DNA from: Planctomycetaceae bacterium
GTDB taxonomy: Bacteria; Planctomycetota; Phycisphaerae; Phycisphaerales; SM1A02
Assembly: GCA_947441435.1 (NCBI GenBank)
Contig: CANETX010000007.1
Location: 1-35,349, forward strand
Direction of reading: 5' to 3'
Length of the DNA stretch: 35,349 bases
This document shows, piece after piece, positions 9,398 to 17,642 of this stretch (its first letter is position 1; every line of letters starts with the position of its first letter). A model generated the notes under the pieces. The model saw nothing but the letters and a program-made list of their open reading frames with translations, made no database searches and was not told the DNA's origin. The translations under genes were made by a program, and so were the position numbers.

Positions 9398-9958
9398 ATG
9401 CAGCGAGCATCGAAACTCTTCCAGCCGGAACAACTGCAAGCGATCGAACGTGCCGTTCGCGACGCGGAGTCGCAGACATCCTGCGAACTCGTGCCGGTTG
9501 TCGCCACGAGTTCCGGTCGCTACGACCGGCCTGAGGACATCGTCGGTGTCTGGATGTCTGTGATTGCGGCCTGTGCCGTCTGGCTGATGCTCCCCCGAGA
9601 TCTTCACGAGTCGGGATGCTGGGACGGCATGCCGCTGTGGGTCGGCCTCTTCACGATGGTGGTCTGCGTCGTGCTGGCATTCCTGATCGGGACGCTGGCA
9701 GGAAGCCGCATCGCGCCGCTACGGCGCCTGTTCACCCCCCGGGCCGTGGTGTTTGCAGATCAGTCGATCCTTGAGAAGCTCGGTCAGCCATTCCTGGATC
9801 GACTGTGCCAGCAGTTGACGGCCGACCTTCATCGAGGAAACGCCGCCGACGCCCTGAGCAGTGTGATCCGAGAGGCGGGCGCGCAACTCTCTGGCCCATT
9901 CCCCCGCACGGCATCTGATGTCAACGAGTTGCACGATGCACTCATCCTGATCGACTGA
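9398..9958 (+). CDS. TPM domain protein (membrane), second copy
   Basis: LFQPEQLQAIERAVRDAESQTSCELVPVVATSSGRYDRPEDIVG followed by two TM helices; starts 12 nt after the first TPM gene. Confidence 0.8.
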   Translation: MQRASKLFQPEQLQAIERAVRDAESQTSCELVPVVATSSGRYDRPEDIVGVWMSVIAACAVWLMLPRDLHESGCWDGMPLWVGLFTMVVCVVLAFLIGTLAGSRIAPLRRLFTPRAVVFADQSILEKLGQPFLDRLCQQLTADLHRGNAADALSSVIREAGAQLSGPFPRTASDVNELHDALILID

Positions 9959-10015
9959 CGCCAACAGTTGCTACCGACCGCAGCCAAGCGCGCACGCCTG
10001 CACTCCGGTGCCCAT

Positions 10016-10615
10016 CTAGAACTGCCGGCGGAATCGCGCGTGAAGCGCGATCAGCGCGGCGTAGTCGCCACGATCTGCTGTCCTGAGGGCCGCGAGATAC
10101 TCCTCTCGAATCGTGCTGGCACTCCCGATAGTCGTGTCTGGCCAGTGGGTGAGGTCGGGGCTATGCAGCCGCAGCCAGATGTTTGCAAGCATCCGGGACC
10201 ATCGACCATTGCCGTTGTCGAATGGATGGATCGAGACCGCGCGGTGATGCATGCGGACCGCCTGCTCGAGGAGGGGCATCCGCGACTCGCTCCACGCGGG
10301 AAGGTCATGCAGCAGCCCATGGAGTTCGCCTTCAATGCGATGCGGTAACGCGCCAATGTTCGTCTCCGCGCGCCTCAATTGCCCAGCCCATGTCCACACG
10401 TCGCCGAACATCTCGCGGTGAAGTCGTAGGACCCAGGGGTAGTCGAACGGTGCGGTGCGCAGAGATGGCGCCGCCGCAAAGTACTTGATGATTGCTCTGC
10501 GGATGTTCTCGGCCTCCGCGGCGTCGAGCTGCGCCCGAGTCCTGACATCTTTCAGACGGAGCCCCGAGAGATCGTCAAGCGGAGTCTGCCCGGGAGTGAT
10601 CCGATCGGGGAGCAT
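10016..10615 (-). CDS. Fic/DOC family protein, mobile mystery protein B-like
   Basis: Fic motif HPFDNGNGRWSR; N-terminal TPLDDLSGLRLKDVRTRAQLDAAEAENI. ATG at 10615 overlaps the upstream stop as TGATG, preferred over the GTG at 10627. Confidence 0.9.
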   Translation of the reverse strand: MLPDRITPGQTPLDDLSGLRLKDVRTRAQLDAAEAENIRRAIIKYFAAAPSLRTAPFDYPWVLRLHREMFGDVWTWAGQLRRAETNIGALPHRIEGELHGLLHDLPAWSESRMPLLEQAVRMHHRAVSIHPFDNGNGRWSRMLANIWLRLHSPDLTHWPDTTIGSASTIREEYLAALRTADRGDYAALIALHARFRRQF

Positions 10616-11001
10616 CACTCTGCCCACAGTCGGCGTGACGGGCCAGCGAGCAATTCGTGATACGAGCGCGCGACAAGGGTCTCGTAGGTCTCGCGGTCGA
10701 CTGCTTGGCTCTCGAGGGCGCTGGTGCCTTGAACGATGCTCGCGATCCTCTCAGCCTTCGCGCGCGCCTGACCGCGCCGAAACTCCTCGACCGGGGAGTC
10801 GGCGAATCCGAGCGGCGCGCCCAGCGCATTGGCGACCGCCGCGACATTCCCTACTGACGCTTGGTTGAACTTGCCGCCGAAGATTCGCTTCACGGTCGGG
10901 AGTGGGACCCCGCTTCTGGATGCAACTGCGGCGAGGGTCATCCCAAGCTGCCGTCGGCGGGAGGACAGCTGGTGGACGGAGTCGTGTTGGAGTGGAGGCA
11001 T
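10615..11001 (-). CDS. XRE-family helix-turn-helix regulator, candidate antitoxin of the Fic protein
   Basis: HTH LSSRRRQLGMTLAAVASRSGVPLPTVKRIFGG; start MPPLQHDS at 11001 (the 11112 ORF-track start is likely spurious); coupled to fic. Confidence 0.8.
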   Translation of the reverse strand: MPPLQHDSVHQLSSRRRQLGMTLAAVASRSGVPLPTVKRIFGGKFNQASVGNVAAVANALGAPLGFADSPVEEFRRGQARAKAERIASIVQGTSALESQAVDRETYETLVARSYHELLAGPSRRLWAE

Positions 11002-11012
11002 GTGTGAATATA

Positions 11013-11028
11013 GGATGATATATGATCC
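11013..11028. promoter_or_regulatory. Near-perfect 16-bp palindrome GGATGATATATGATCC, candidate XRE operator
   Basis: 14 of 16 bases are palindromic; lies immediately upstream of TATATT (11007-11012, reverse strand) and 11 nt from the ATG at 11001. Confidence 0.6.
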
Positions 11029-11130
11029 GTTTTCCACTGTATCGCAGCTAGTTTGTGAGCCAACACTCTTGACGCACGCCACAATAGTCCGGTAACCGCC
11101 TGACCAAGACATCCAGCGAGCTCGGGCTGC

Positions 11131-11739
11131 TTATCCCCTGTTCGCCGTGCGGGCCTCAACCGCGGCAGGCAGCTGTTCCAGTCGCTGTTGCCGCGGTCCG
11201 GACAGTTCGACGACGTGCGGCCGATTCCCCTCAGGCATCGCGCCATACCGACCTTCGCGATAAATCTGTTTGAAGATCGCATCAACTTCGTCGCGGTATG
11301 CGTGGTCGATCGGCCGGATCCCGTCCGACTCCATCTCCACCGGCCACTCCGCTGACTTCGGCACGAAGGCGAGAATGTCGAGGCGATCCAGCGATTCCCT
11401 CACGGAAGGAACCATGCTCTCAACGAATGCGTCGTCGATGTCTGTGGTGCGCTTGTTGGCGGTGTACTGGGAGTACGCGAGATAGTCGATCGGCGCGCGA
11501 TCGAAGATCACCTCATCGCTCGACTTGGCATAGCGATGAACTCTGCTGATGTTGTAATACAGCTGGATTCCGTTGTGCAGTTTGGTTGATGCGTCGCGAA
11601 AGAGAATCTCGTATGGACCGTGCAGGCCCAAGGCTCGATACGGCTCCTCTTCGCGTGTGAACTCTGGGTGCAGTGCGATCCAGTCATTGACGATGGTGGA
11701 CTTTCCCAAAGAGTGGCTTCCGGAGACTGCAATGCGCAC
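11131..11739 (-). CDS. AAA_28-like / NadR-kinase-like P-loop NTPase
   Basis: Walker A GSHSLGKST at the N-terminus, FDRAPIDYLAY segment typical of AAA_28/NadR-like P-loop proteins; GTG start. Confidence 0.7.
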   Translation of the reverse strand: MRIAVSGSHSLGKSTIVNDWIALHPEFTREEEPYRALGLHGPYEILFRDASTKLHNGIQLYYNISRVHRYAKSSDEVIFDRAPIDYLAYSQYTANKRTTDIDDAFVESMVPSVRESLDRLDILAFVPKSAEWPVEMESDGIRPIDHAYRDEVDAIFKQIYREGRYGAMPEGNRPHVVELSGPRQQRLEQLPAAVEARTANRG

Positions 11740-11753
11740 CGGGAGCGGGAAGT

Positions 11754-13262
11754 CTAGGGAGAGCCGCGCACCGTCTGGACTCCGCTGAAGAACCCAGCGG
11801 GATCGACGCGGCGCTTCGTCGCTTGAAGCCTCGGGTAGTTCGCTCCCCAGTAGTGCGCGGGAAACTGGGCTTCGGTGAGGTCTTCATCTGCGTAGTTCAC
11901 GTAGCCGCCAGAACCACCGTTCGCGAGCCCCGGTGCGATCGCTGCATAGGCGCCACGGAGCCAACTCTGGTTGGCGGCGATCGAGTGCGGAGTCGGTGAG
12001 AGCACGTACCCCAAGTACTGCACCTCGAGCGTGGCCGCACGGTGCGCGAATGCTGTCGCGGTCGGCGCAACATCCGACACGGCACCTCCGAGCGTGAGGA
12101 AGTTGATGGAGGCGTAGTCCGCAGCCGTCAGGACCGGTGAGGCAAGGCGCTCCAGCATCGACTGCCGCACGGCAGCACCCGTGCCTGGGCTCGGCGGGCC
12201 GTACACCATTGACGACTTTGCGCGGTAGTGCTGACGCATGGCGACCGCGGTCGGATCGCAAACCGGGGAACTCGCCTCGTAGCTGTATCCCATGCCGGGA
12301 GTGGCGGGGATGCCGCCCAGACCAGTGAGGACTTCGCGTGCCGCGAGCGCATCGGCCATGGATCCGCGCGACCAGAGCACGCCGATGCACTGGGGCACCG
12401 CCAGCGCCGCTGCGGTCCGACTGAACACGGCGGCCGCCGACGCATCTCGTGGAAGCCGGCCATCGAGAGCGGCATCCTGCATGAGCTGCAACACCTCATC
12501 TGCCGCATCGAGCGGCCAGTACCACACGATGACTTGCAGCGGGGTGAATGGAACGGCTTCGACCGTGAAGTCCACCGCAACACCAAAGCTGCCGCCCCCT
12601 CCCCCGCGCAGCGCCCAGAAGAGATCATCGTCGCCGCGCGGCGACGCTGTCACGATCGAGCCATCGGCCAGCACCATCCTGACCGCGCGCACGCGATCAC
12701 AGGTGAGTCCGTGCGCTCGCTGCAAGTAGCCGAATCCTCCCCCCTGCGCGATCCCCCCGAATCCGACCGTGTCGCAACCTCCGGAGGGCAGGGTCCAGTT
12801 GCCGATGCATCGCAAGTCACCGTAGACGCGCTGCAGTTGCGTGCCGCTGCCGAGTTTGAACATCGATCCGCCCAGTGGCTGCACCCCTGCCAACGAAGCC
12901 ATGTCGAGCACGATCCCGGTTCCACCAGACGCGCCGATGTATGAATGACCGCCCGACCGAACGGCCAAGCGAACGCCATGCACGCGGGCGAATTCGATCG
13001 TGCGCTGGATGTCGGACTCTGAAGCAGGTCGAACGATCGCAAATGGCCGAGGGTCAAACCTCAGGTTGTATAGGAGCCGAGCGGAGGCGTACGGTGCATC
13101 CGACGGGAGGAGCACGGTGCCCGCGATCGAGGACCTGAACCGCGACCTCGCTGCATCTCCGATGGTCGCACCGACACACTCATCGGCTACGGCGTGCCTT
13201 GCTGCGCCCAAGGCGGCGAGCATCGCGCCCGAGCGGATGATGAAGTCCCGGCGGCCCAGCAT
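11754..13262 (-). CDS. Berberine-bridge-type FAD-linked oxidoreductase, TAT exported
   Basis: N-terminal RRDFIIRSGAMLAALGAARHAVA; RSGGHSYIGASGG; GGCDTVGFGGIAQGGGFGYLQRAHGL; C-terminal YVNYADEDL...HYWGANYPRLQATKRRVDPAGFF (BBE). Confidence 0.92.
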   Translation of the reverse strand: MLGRRDFIIRSGAMLAALGAARHAVADECVGATIGDAARSRFRSSIAGTVLLPSDAPYASARLLYNLRFDPRPFAIVRPASESDIQRTIEFARVHGVRLAVRSGGHSYIGASGGTGIVLDMASLAGVQPLGGSMFKLGSGTQLQRVYGDLRCIGNWTLPSGGCDTVGFGGIAQGGGFGYLQRAHGLTCDRVRAVRMVLADGSIVTASPRGDDDLFWALRGGGGGSFGVAVDFTVEAVPFTPLQVIVWYWPLDAADEVLQLMQDAALDGRLPRDASAAAVFSRTAAALAVPQCIGVLWSRGSMADALAAREVLTGLGGIPATPGMGYSYEASSPVCDPTAVAMRQHYRAKSSMVYGPPSPGTGAAVRQSMLERLASPVLTAADYASINFLTLGGAVSDVAPTATAFAHRAATLEVQYLGYVLSPTPHSIAANQSWLRGAYAAIAPGLANGGSGGYVNYADEDLTEAQFPAHYWGANYPRLQATKRRVDPAGFFSGVQTVRGSP

Positions 13263-13268
13263 CCATTC

Positions 13269-13274
13269 ACTGTA
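13269..13274 (-). promoter_or_regulatory. TACAGT candidate -10 element, 6 nt from the BBE oxidase ATG
   Basis: Reverse strand TTGAAT-16 nt-TACAGT-gaatgg-ATG. Confidence 0.55.
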
Positions 13275-13334
13275 GAACCGACTTCGCGCGATTCAAGAAA
13301 GGGCGGGCCTTTCCGCGCTCTGGAGTTCTACCCT

Positions 13335-14126
13335 ATGCCCGTGGGCCTTCAGATCTGCATCTCGCTGCTGGCAGGAGTCATCGCGCAAGGTGGCGATGGA
13401 TGGCCCGCGTTCACCTATGGGGTGGGACGCTGGCCGATCGAGGCCGGTGGGAACGGGAGGACCTATGCGGTGCTGCTCGTCGAGGAACCGTGGTCCTGGC
13501 ACGATGCGCGCGACGTTGCACAGGCCGCCGGCGGAGATCTCGCGCCCGCAGCGACCGCAGCGGAGTTTGCGTTCGTGGTCGCGCTCGCGCAGACGCGCCC
13601 CGCTTTCTCCTGTGTCGGGCCGTGGATCGGCGGCTTCCGCGAAGCCGGATCGCCAGGTGCGTCTTGGACCTGGCCTGATGGTTCGCCGGTTGGAGAATTC
13701 GCATGGCAGGTTGGACGACCTGCGCAGTCGGTGATGCTCGATTCGGCGCTGTACCTCGTTGGGGAAGGTGCGCCTGAGGGAACGTGGTCCGATGCACTCC
13801 CCGGCCCCGACGCCGGTGCGCAGGTCTTGAGCGCGATGGTGCGATGGGACGCGTTCATCGATTGCGACGCCGACGGCTCTCCCGATGCGCTAGAGATCCT
13901 CGCCGATGCCTCGCTCGATGCGGACTGGGATGGTCAGATCGATGGATGCACACCGTTCCTGCCCGAGGACATCAACCACGACGGGCATGTCGACGGTCTT
14001 GACCTCGTAGCGCTGTTGTCAGCATGGGGATCCGTGGATGGTTCGCCAACTCCCGCCGACATCAATCAAGACGGGGTCGTCGACGGCGCCGACTTCAGCC
14101 AGCTGTTTGCCGCGTGGACTGGTTGA
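13335..14126 (+). CDS. Secreted C-type-lectin-like protein with dockerin type I / EF-hand repeats
   Basis: DCDADGSPDALEILADASLDADWDGQIDGC, DINHDGHVDGLDLVALLSAWG and DINQDGVVDGADFSQLFAAWTG; N-terminal signal-like LQICISLLAGVIAQ; lectin-like WSWHDARDVAQAAGGDLAPAATAAEFAFV...WIGGFREAG. Start may be GTG 13341. Confidence 0.8.
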   Translation: MPVGLQICISLLAGVIAQGGDGWPAFTYGVGRWPIEAGGNGRTYAVLLVEEPWSWHDARDVAQAAGGDLAPAATAAEFAFVVALAQTRPAFSCVGPWIGGFREAGSPGASWTWPDGSPVGEFAWQVGRPAQSVMLDSALYLVGEGAPEGTWSDALPGPDAGAQVLSAMVRWDAFIDCDADGSPDALEILADASLDADWDGQIDGCTPFLPEDINHDGHVDGLDLVALLSAWGSVDGSPTPADINQDGVVDGADFSQLFAAWTG

Positions 14127-14184
14127 CGACGAATCGGCGCTCGCGCCATCGGCATCGTGAACCGCCGGACACGAAGGGCGCGGC

Positions 14185-14190
14185 TACCCT
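14185..14190 (+). promoter_or_regulatory. TACCCT candidate -10 element, 7 nt from ATG 14198
   Basis: TACCCT-tgcttcc-ATG. Confidence 0.45.
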
Positions 14191-14197
14191 TGCTTCC

Positions 14198-15478
14198 ATG
14201 ACACTCTCCGCGACACTTGTCTCAACCGTCCTCGCCTTGGCCGCCACGCCCTCGATGCCTGCGCGAGCGCAGTCCACCGCTCCGGACGCCCCGGCAACTG
14301 AGCTGGACTTTGAACCGATGCCCGTGCTCAGCGCCAGTGCAATTCTGCGCCCGGAGTACTGCAAGGGACCCAATTTCACGGTGCGCGATCAAGTCACGAC
14401 GCAGTCGGGTTGGAATCACTACACCATTGATTCCGACTTTGGGGTGTTTGAAGCCAGCGGCAACATGATGCTGATGCGGCGGGTGTCGGAGATTGCCGCG
14501 ATGGGGGCGATGCAGTCCATGTCGCAGAACAAGGAGTTCATGAAGGCTGCTGAGCAGAGCGCGAAGGTCCCGCTGCTGGTCGCCGAGAATCTCGTGAAGA
14601 AGCCTGCCGACACAATCGCCAGCGTGCCAAAGGGCGTCTTTGGATTTCTGAGTCAAACCGGCCAATCCGTGTCGGACACCTTGAGTGGCCGCAAGGGCAA
14701 CGCGGCCGAGGGCAACGCCATCGACAATTTTTCTGGATTCTCGAAGGTGAAGCGCGACCTTGCCATGAGGTTGGGTGTGGATCCCTACAGCTCCAACGAC
14801 GCCTTCCAGAAGGCGTTGAACAAGGCGGCCTGGCCAATCTTCTTGGGCAAGATCAGCGTGCAGGGAGGAATGAGTTTCGTTGGCGGTCCTGCGGGCAAGG
14901 CGTTGTTTGCGCTGAACATGACGGGCAAGATGGAGAACGCCTTGCGCGACCTCGACCCAGCCGGTCTGCGCGTGACCAACCTGGCGGCGTTGAAGGAGCT
15001 GGGAATCAGCAAGGTCGACAGCGACGCGTTCCTGAACAACACTGTCTTTACGCCTTCCATCCACACTGCGATCGTGAACGCGCTCTCGGAACTGGGTCAT
15101 GTCGAGGGTCGCGATGACTTTCTGCGCGAGGCCGCGGGCAGCGACAGCGAACTCATGGCGTACTCCTATCAATTCACCGCACAGATGATGGCGCGGTTGC
15201 ACCGGTCCTCCGCCATCACAGCCATCGTGCACACGGTTCATCTCACTGTGTGCCAAAATCAGAGTGGCACCATCCTCATTCCACTTGAGTGGGATTACGC
15301 CGAGTGGTCGCCGCTTGTTGAGGCGTTTGTGCCGGCAGTGAAGGAGTTGAAGGGGGCCACGCCTGCGACTGGTTACTCGCTTGTCATCACCGGCGTTACC
15401 TCACCCACGACTGCCAAAGCACTCGCAGCGGGCGGCATGGGTGTCCAAACGAAGGCGCTGCCTGGTCCGCTCAAGTAG
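14198..15478 (+). CDS. Secreted hypothetical protein
   Basis: Signal peptide MTLSATLVSTVLALAATPSMPARAQ; no recognised domain; start by ATG position and an adjacent TACCCT. Confidence 0.7.
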   Translation: MTLSATLVSTVLALAATPSMPARAQSTAPDAPATELDFEPMPVLSASAILRPEYCKGPNFTVRDQVTTQSGWNHYTIDSDFGVFEASGNMMLMRRVSEIAAMGAMQSMSQNKEFMKAAEQSAKVPLLVAENLVKKPADTIASVPKGVFGFLSQTGQSVSDTLSGRKGNAAEGNAIDNFSGFSKVKRDLAMRLGVDPYSSNDAFQKALNKAAWPIFLGKISVQGGMSFVGGPAGKALFALNMTGKMENALRDLDPAGLRVTNLAALKELGISKVDSDAFLNNTVFTPSIHTAIVNALSELGHVEGRDDFLREAAGSDSELMAYSYQFTAQMMARLHRSSAITAIVHTVHLTVCQNQSGTILIPLEWDYAEWSPLVEAFVPAVKELKGATPATGYSLVITGVTSPTTAKALAAGGMGVQTKALPGPLK

Positions 15479-15544
15479 GAACGCCGCGCCCGGTGATCCG
15501 CAACGCCATCGAGCGTACGAACTCCTTCGGTACCGTGTTGTCGC

Positions 15545-17095
15545 GTGGGCGACGATCTCCAACCCGTGGCGTCAGTTGAGACGATCGAGTTGCCAGCGCA
15601 ACTCCGACTCGACGCCTGGCGACAGCTTGAGTTCGACCACTCGGGCACGAGGCTCGCGCTTGAGTACATGGTGGACGCCCGCGCGTTTCCGTGGCTTTCC
15701 GAGCACTCCGTGGATGTCGCGCTTCCCGCTGGGCTGGGTGCTGCCGCGATGCTCTTGTGGGTCACCCGTCGCATCATTCGCAGGCCGCGCACAGTCGGTC
15801 GCACGTATTGCCGGCGATGCGGCTACGACCTTACTCCCCCAGAGGGCGCGATCCTGTGCGCCACCTGTCACGAGTGTGGGCAGCGCACTCTGGGACGCGC
15901 GTTGCAAGGACGTCGGCTTCGCCCTTGGCACTTCGCGCTCCCAATGCTCTTCCTGGGATGTGTCATCGCGTGCGCTGGCATCTGCTACGAAGGCCTTTCG
16001 TCGATGCAGACCGCGCTCGCGCCCTCGGCTTGGCCCATCGCGTCGATCGAATCCGGCATTCGCGGATGGCCGCTGTGGCGCATCAAGTGCGCCCCGTCGT
16101 GGGAGTCCCGGTGCGCCTCTTACTCGCTCGGCACCGATGGACGGTTGCACGGCCATCCATGGATCGTTCCCATGCATCCTGCATGGCGCTTCAGTTCTGA
16201 TGGCTCGCACCTCGTCTCACTGGAGTTCTCTCAACGCGGCGGGTGGATCCACCGTGCGCTGATCCATGACTTCGCCGCGCGGACGAGCCGCACGGTCGAC
16301 TTCGGGACGGCAACCGATGGGTTCTTTCAACTCGCAGCAGTGGCGGCTCATGGGACCTCCGCGCTCGTCATTCAGACGCTCTTGGTGGGTGCAGCCGGGG
16401 AAGCAGATACCAAGCTTCTGCAACTCGATCTTGCCACCGGGGTGCTCACGGCGATCGCGTCCACCACGGTTCCCTCCTGGGATGGCGGAGGATCACCGCT
16501 GAGTTACTCGACGCCTCCGATGTCGGCATGCGTCAGCCAATCGCAGGCGATTCCCTGGGCTCTCGTCGTGCACGACCTGCGACGCTTGGGTGGCGGTGCC
16601 CGCGGCGCGCGAGGCGGCTCGCTCCTGATCGTTGGCACCGCCGAGGGCGAACGACGCATCCCCATTCCACACGTGATGGGCGTCTTGCCGACGAGCTTCA
16701 CATGCGTGATCGCCGATGATGACACGGTGGTCATCAATGGCTCACTTAGCGTCCATGTGCGTACCGCCACGTTCGCAAGCAAGGCCAAGGCGCGCTTCGA
16801 CGTGATCCCGACCGACGATCCCCACACTGATCGGTTGGTTGAGTACGAACTTCTGATGACCGCGACCCTTGACGGGGGTGACACAGGCACCGAGACCGAG
16901 CGCGGCACGATTGCGATGCTTGACTCGCGCCCCCAGGCGCCAGCAAGGAGCGGATCGCCTTACCAGTACCGTCCACTTGCCGCATTCAGTCCCCGAAGCG
17001 GGATCTGTGCACTCGAGTGTGCGGACGGTGCGGCCGACGCGCCTCGGGTCCTGAGAGTCTGGCGCTTGACGCCGCAGCTCCCGCACGGGCAGTAG
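15545..17095 (+). CDS. Membrane protein with zinc ribbon and a WD40-like C-terminal region
   Basis: TYCRRCGYDLTPPEGAILCATCHECG (CxxC...CxxCxxC) between two TM helices; GTG start; repeats resembling beta-propeller blades downstream. Confidence 0.65.
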   Translation: MGDDLQPVASVETIELPAQLRLDAWRQLEFDHSGTRLALEYMVDARAFPWLSEHSVDVALPAGLGAAAMLLWVTRRIIRRPRTVGRTYCRRCGYDLTPPEGAILCATCHECGQRTLGRALQGRRLRPWHFALPMLFLGCVIACAGICYEGLSSMQTALAPSAWPIASIESGIRGWPLWRIKCAPSWESRCASYSLGTDGRLHGHPWIVPMHPAWRFSSDGSHLVSLEFSQRGGWIHRALIHDFAARTSRTVDFGTATDGFFQLAAVAAHGTSALVIQTLLVGAAGEADTKLLQLDLATGVLTAIASTTVPSWDGGGSPLSYSTPPMSACVSQSQAIPWALVVHDLRRLGGGARGARGGSLLIVGTAEGERRIPIPHVMGVLPTSFTCVIADDDTVVINGSLSVHVRTATFASKAKARFDVIPTDDPHTDRLVEYELLMTATLDGGDTGTETERGTIAMLDSRPQAPARSGSPYQYRPLAAFSPRSGICALECADGAADAPRVLRVWRLTPQLPHGQ

Positions 17096-17108
17096 GCTTG
17101 CCCCTCCG

Positions 17109-17642
17109 ATGCTTGAACACATTTGGCCGACACTTCCGACTCCGCTGCGCGCCGAACTCATCGCCCAGTGCGTGACGTATCTCAAGAGCGCCCCCGACGA
17201 ATGCGACTCCTTTGCGACCCTCGTTGCGGATATCACCAAGTCACGCGCGCAGACGATCAAGTCGCAGTGGCGCCTCGCGAACTTCTATGGCACCACGCTT
17301 GCGATCACCCGCGAGCCCCAGAGAGCATCGCCATACTTCGCGCAGACATTTCTGGCGGCCCGCAAGAGCGACGTAGCCGCGCTCTACAACGCGCTCCGCG
17401 TTGCGCACAAGGACTTGGCGCTCGAGGAGGCGGCGGCGGCGACTTCGCCACCGACCCAAGCCCTGTTCGCGAGTGTCCTTGAGAAGGGCCTCGACGGAAT
17501 CGACCCCGCGATCGTGCAGTGCATGATTGCTGTGATCGCCGATACAGGGGTCGACACCTGGCAGAGCCCAGCGCGCAAGGCGCTCGAAGCGCATCTTGCG
17601 ACAACGTCTTCGGCGCAAGCGGCAGTGCGCGCCAAGAGCTGA
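17109..17642 (+). CDS. Hypothetical alpha-helical protein
   Basis: ORF 14 nt after the upstream gene and overlapping ABC-F as TGATG. Confidence 0.65.
   Translation: MLEHIWPTLPTPLRAELIAQCVTYLKSAPDECDSFATLVADITKSRAQTIKSQWRLANFYGTTLAITREPQRASPYFAQTFLAARKSDVAALYNALRVAHKDLALEEAAAATSPPTQALFASVLEKGLDGIDPAIVQCMIAVIADTGVDTWQSPARKALEAHLATTSSAQAAVRAKS

Noticed and set aside
10016-11739. Fic/XRE/NTPase block as an anti-phage defence island
   Set aside because: No nuclease, restriction-modification or other defence hallmark is adjacent; TA-like function is the most that the sequence supports.
14222-15256. 344-aa reverse-strand ORF antisense to the secreted hypothetical
   Set aside because: The + strand has a signal peptide and an upstream TACCCT; the reverse product is H/R/Q-rich and featureless.
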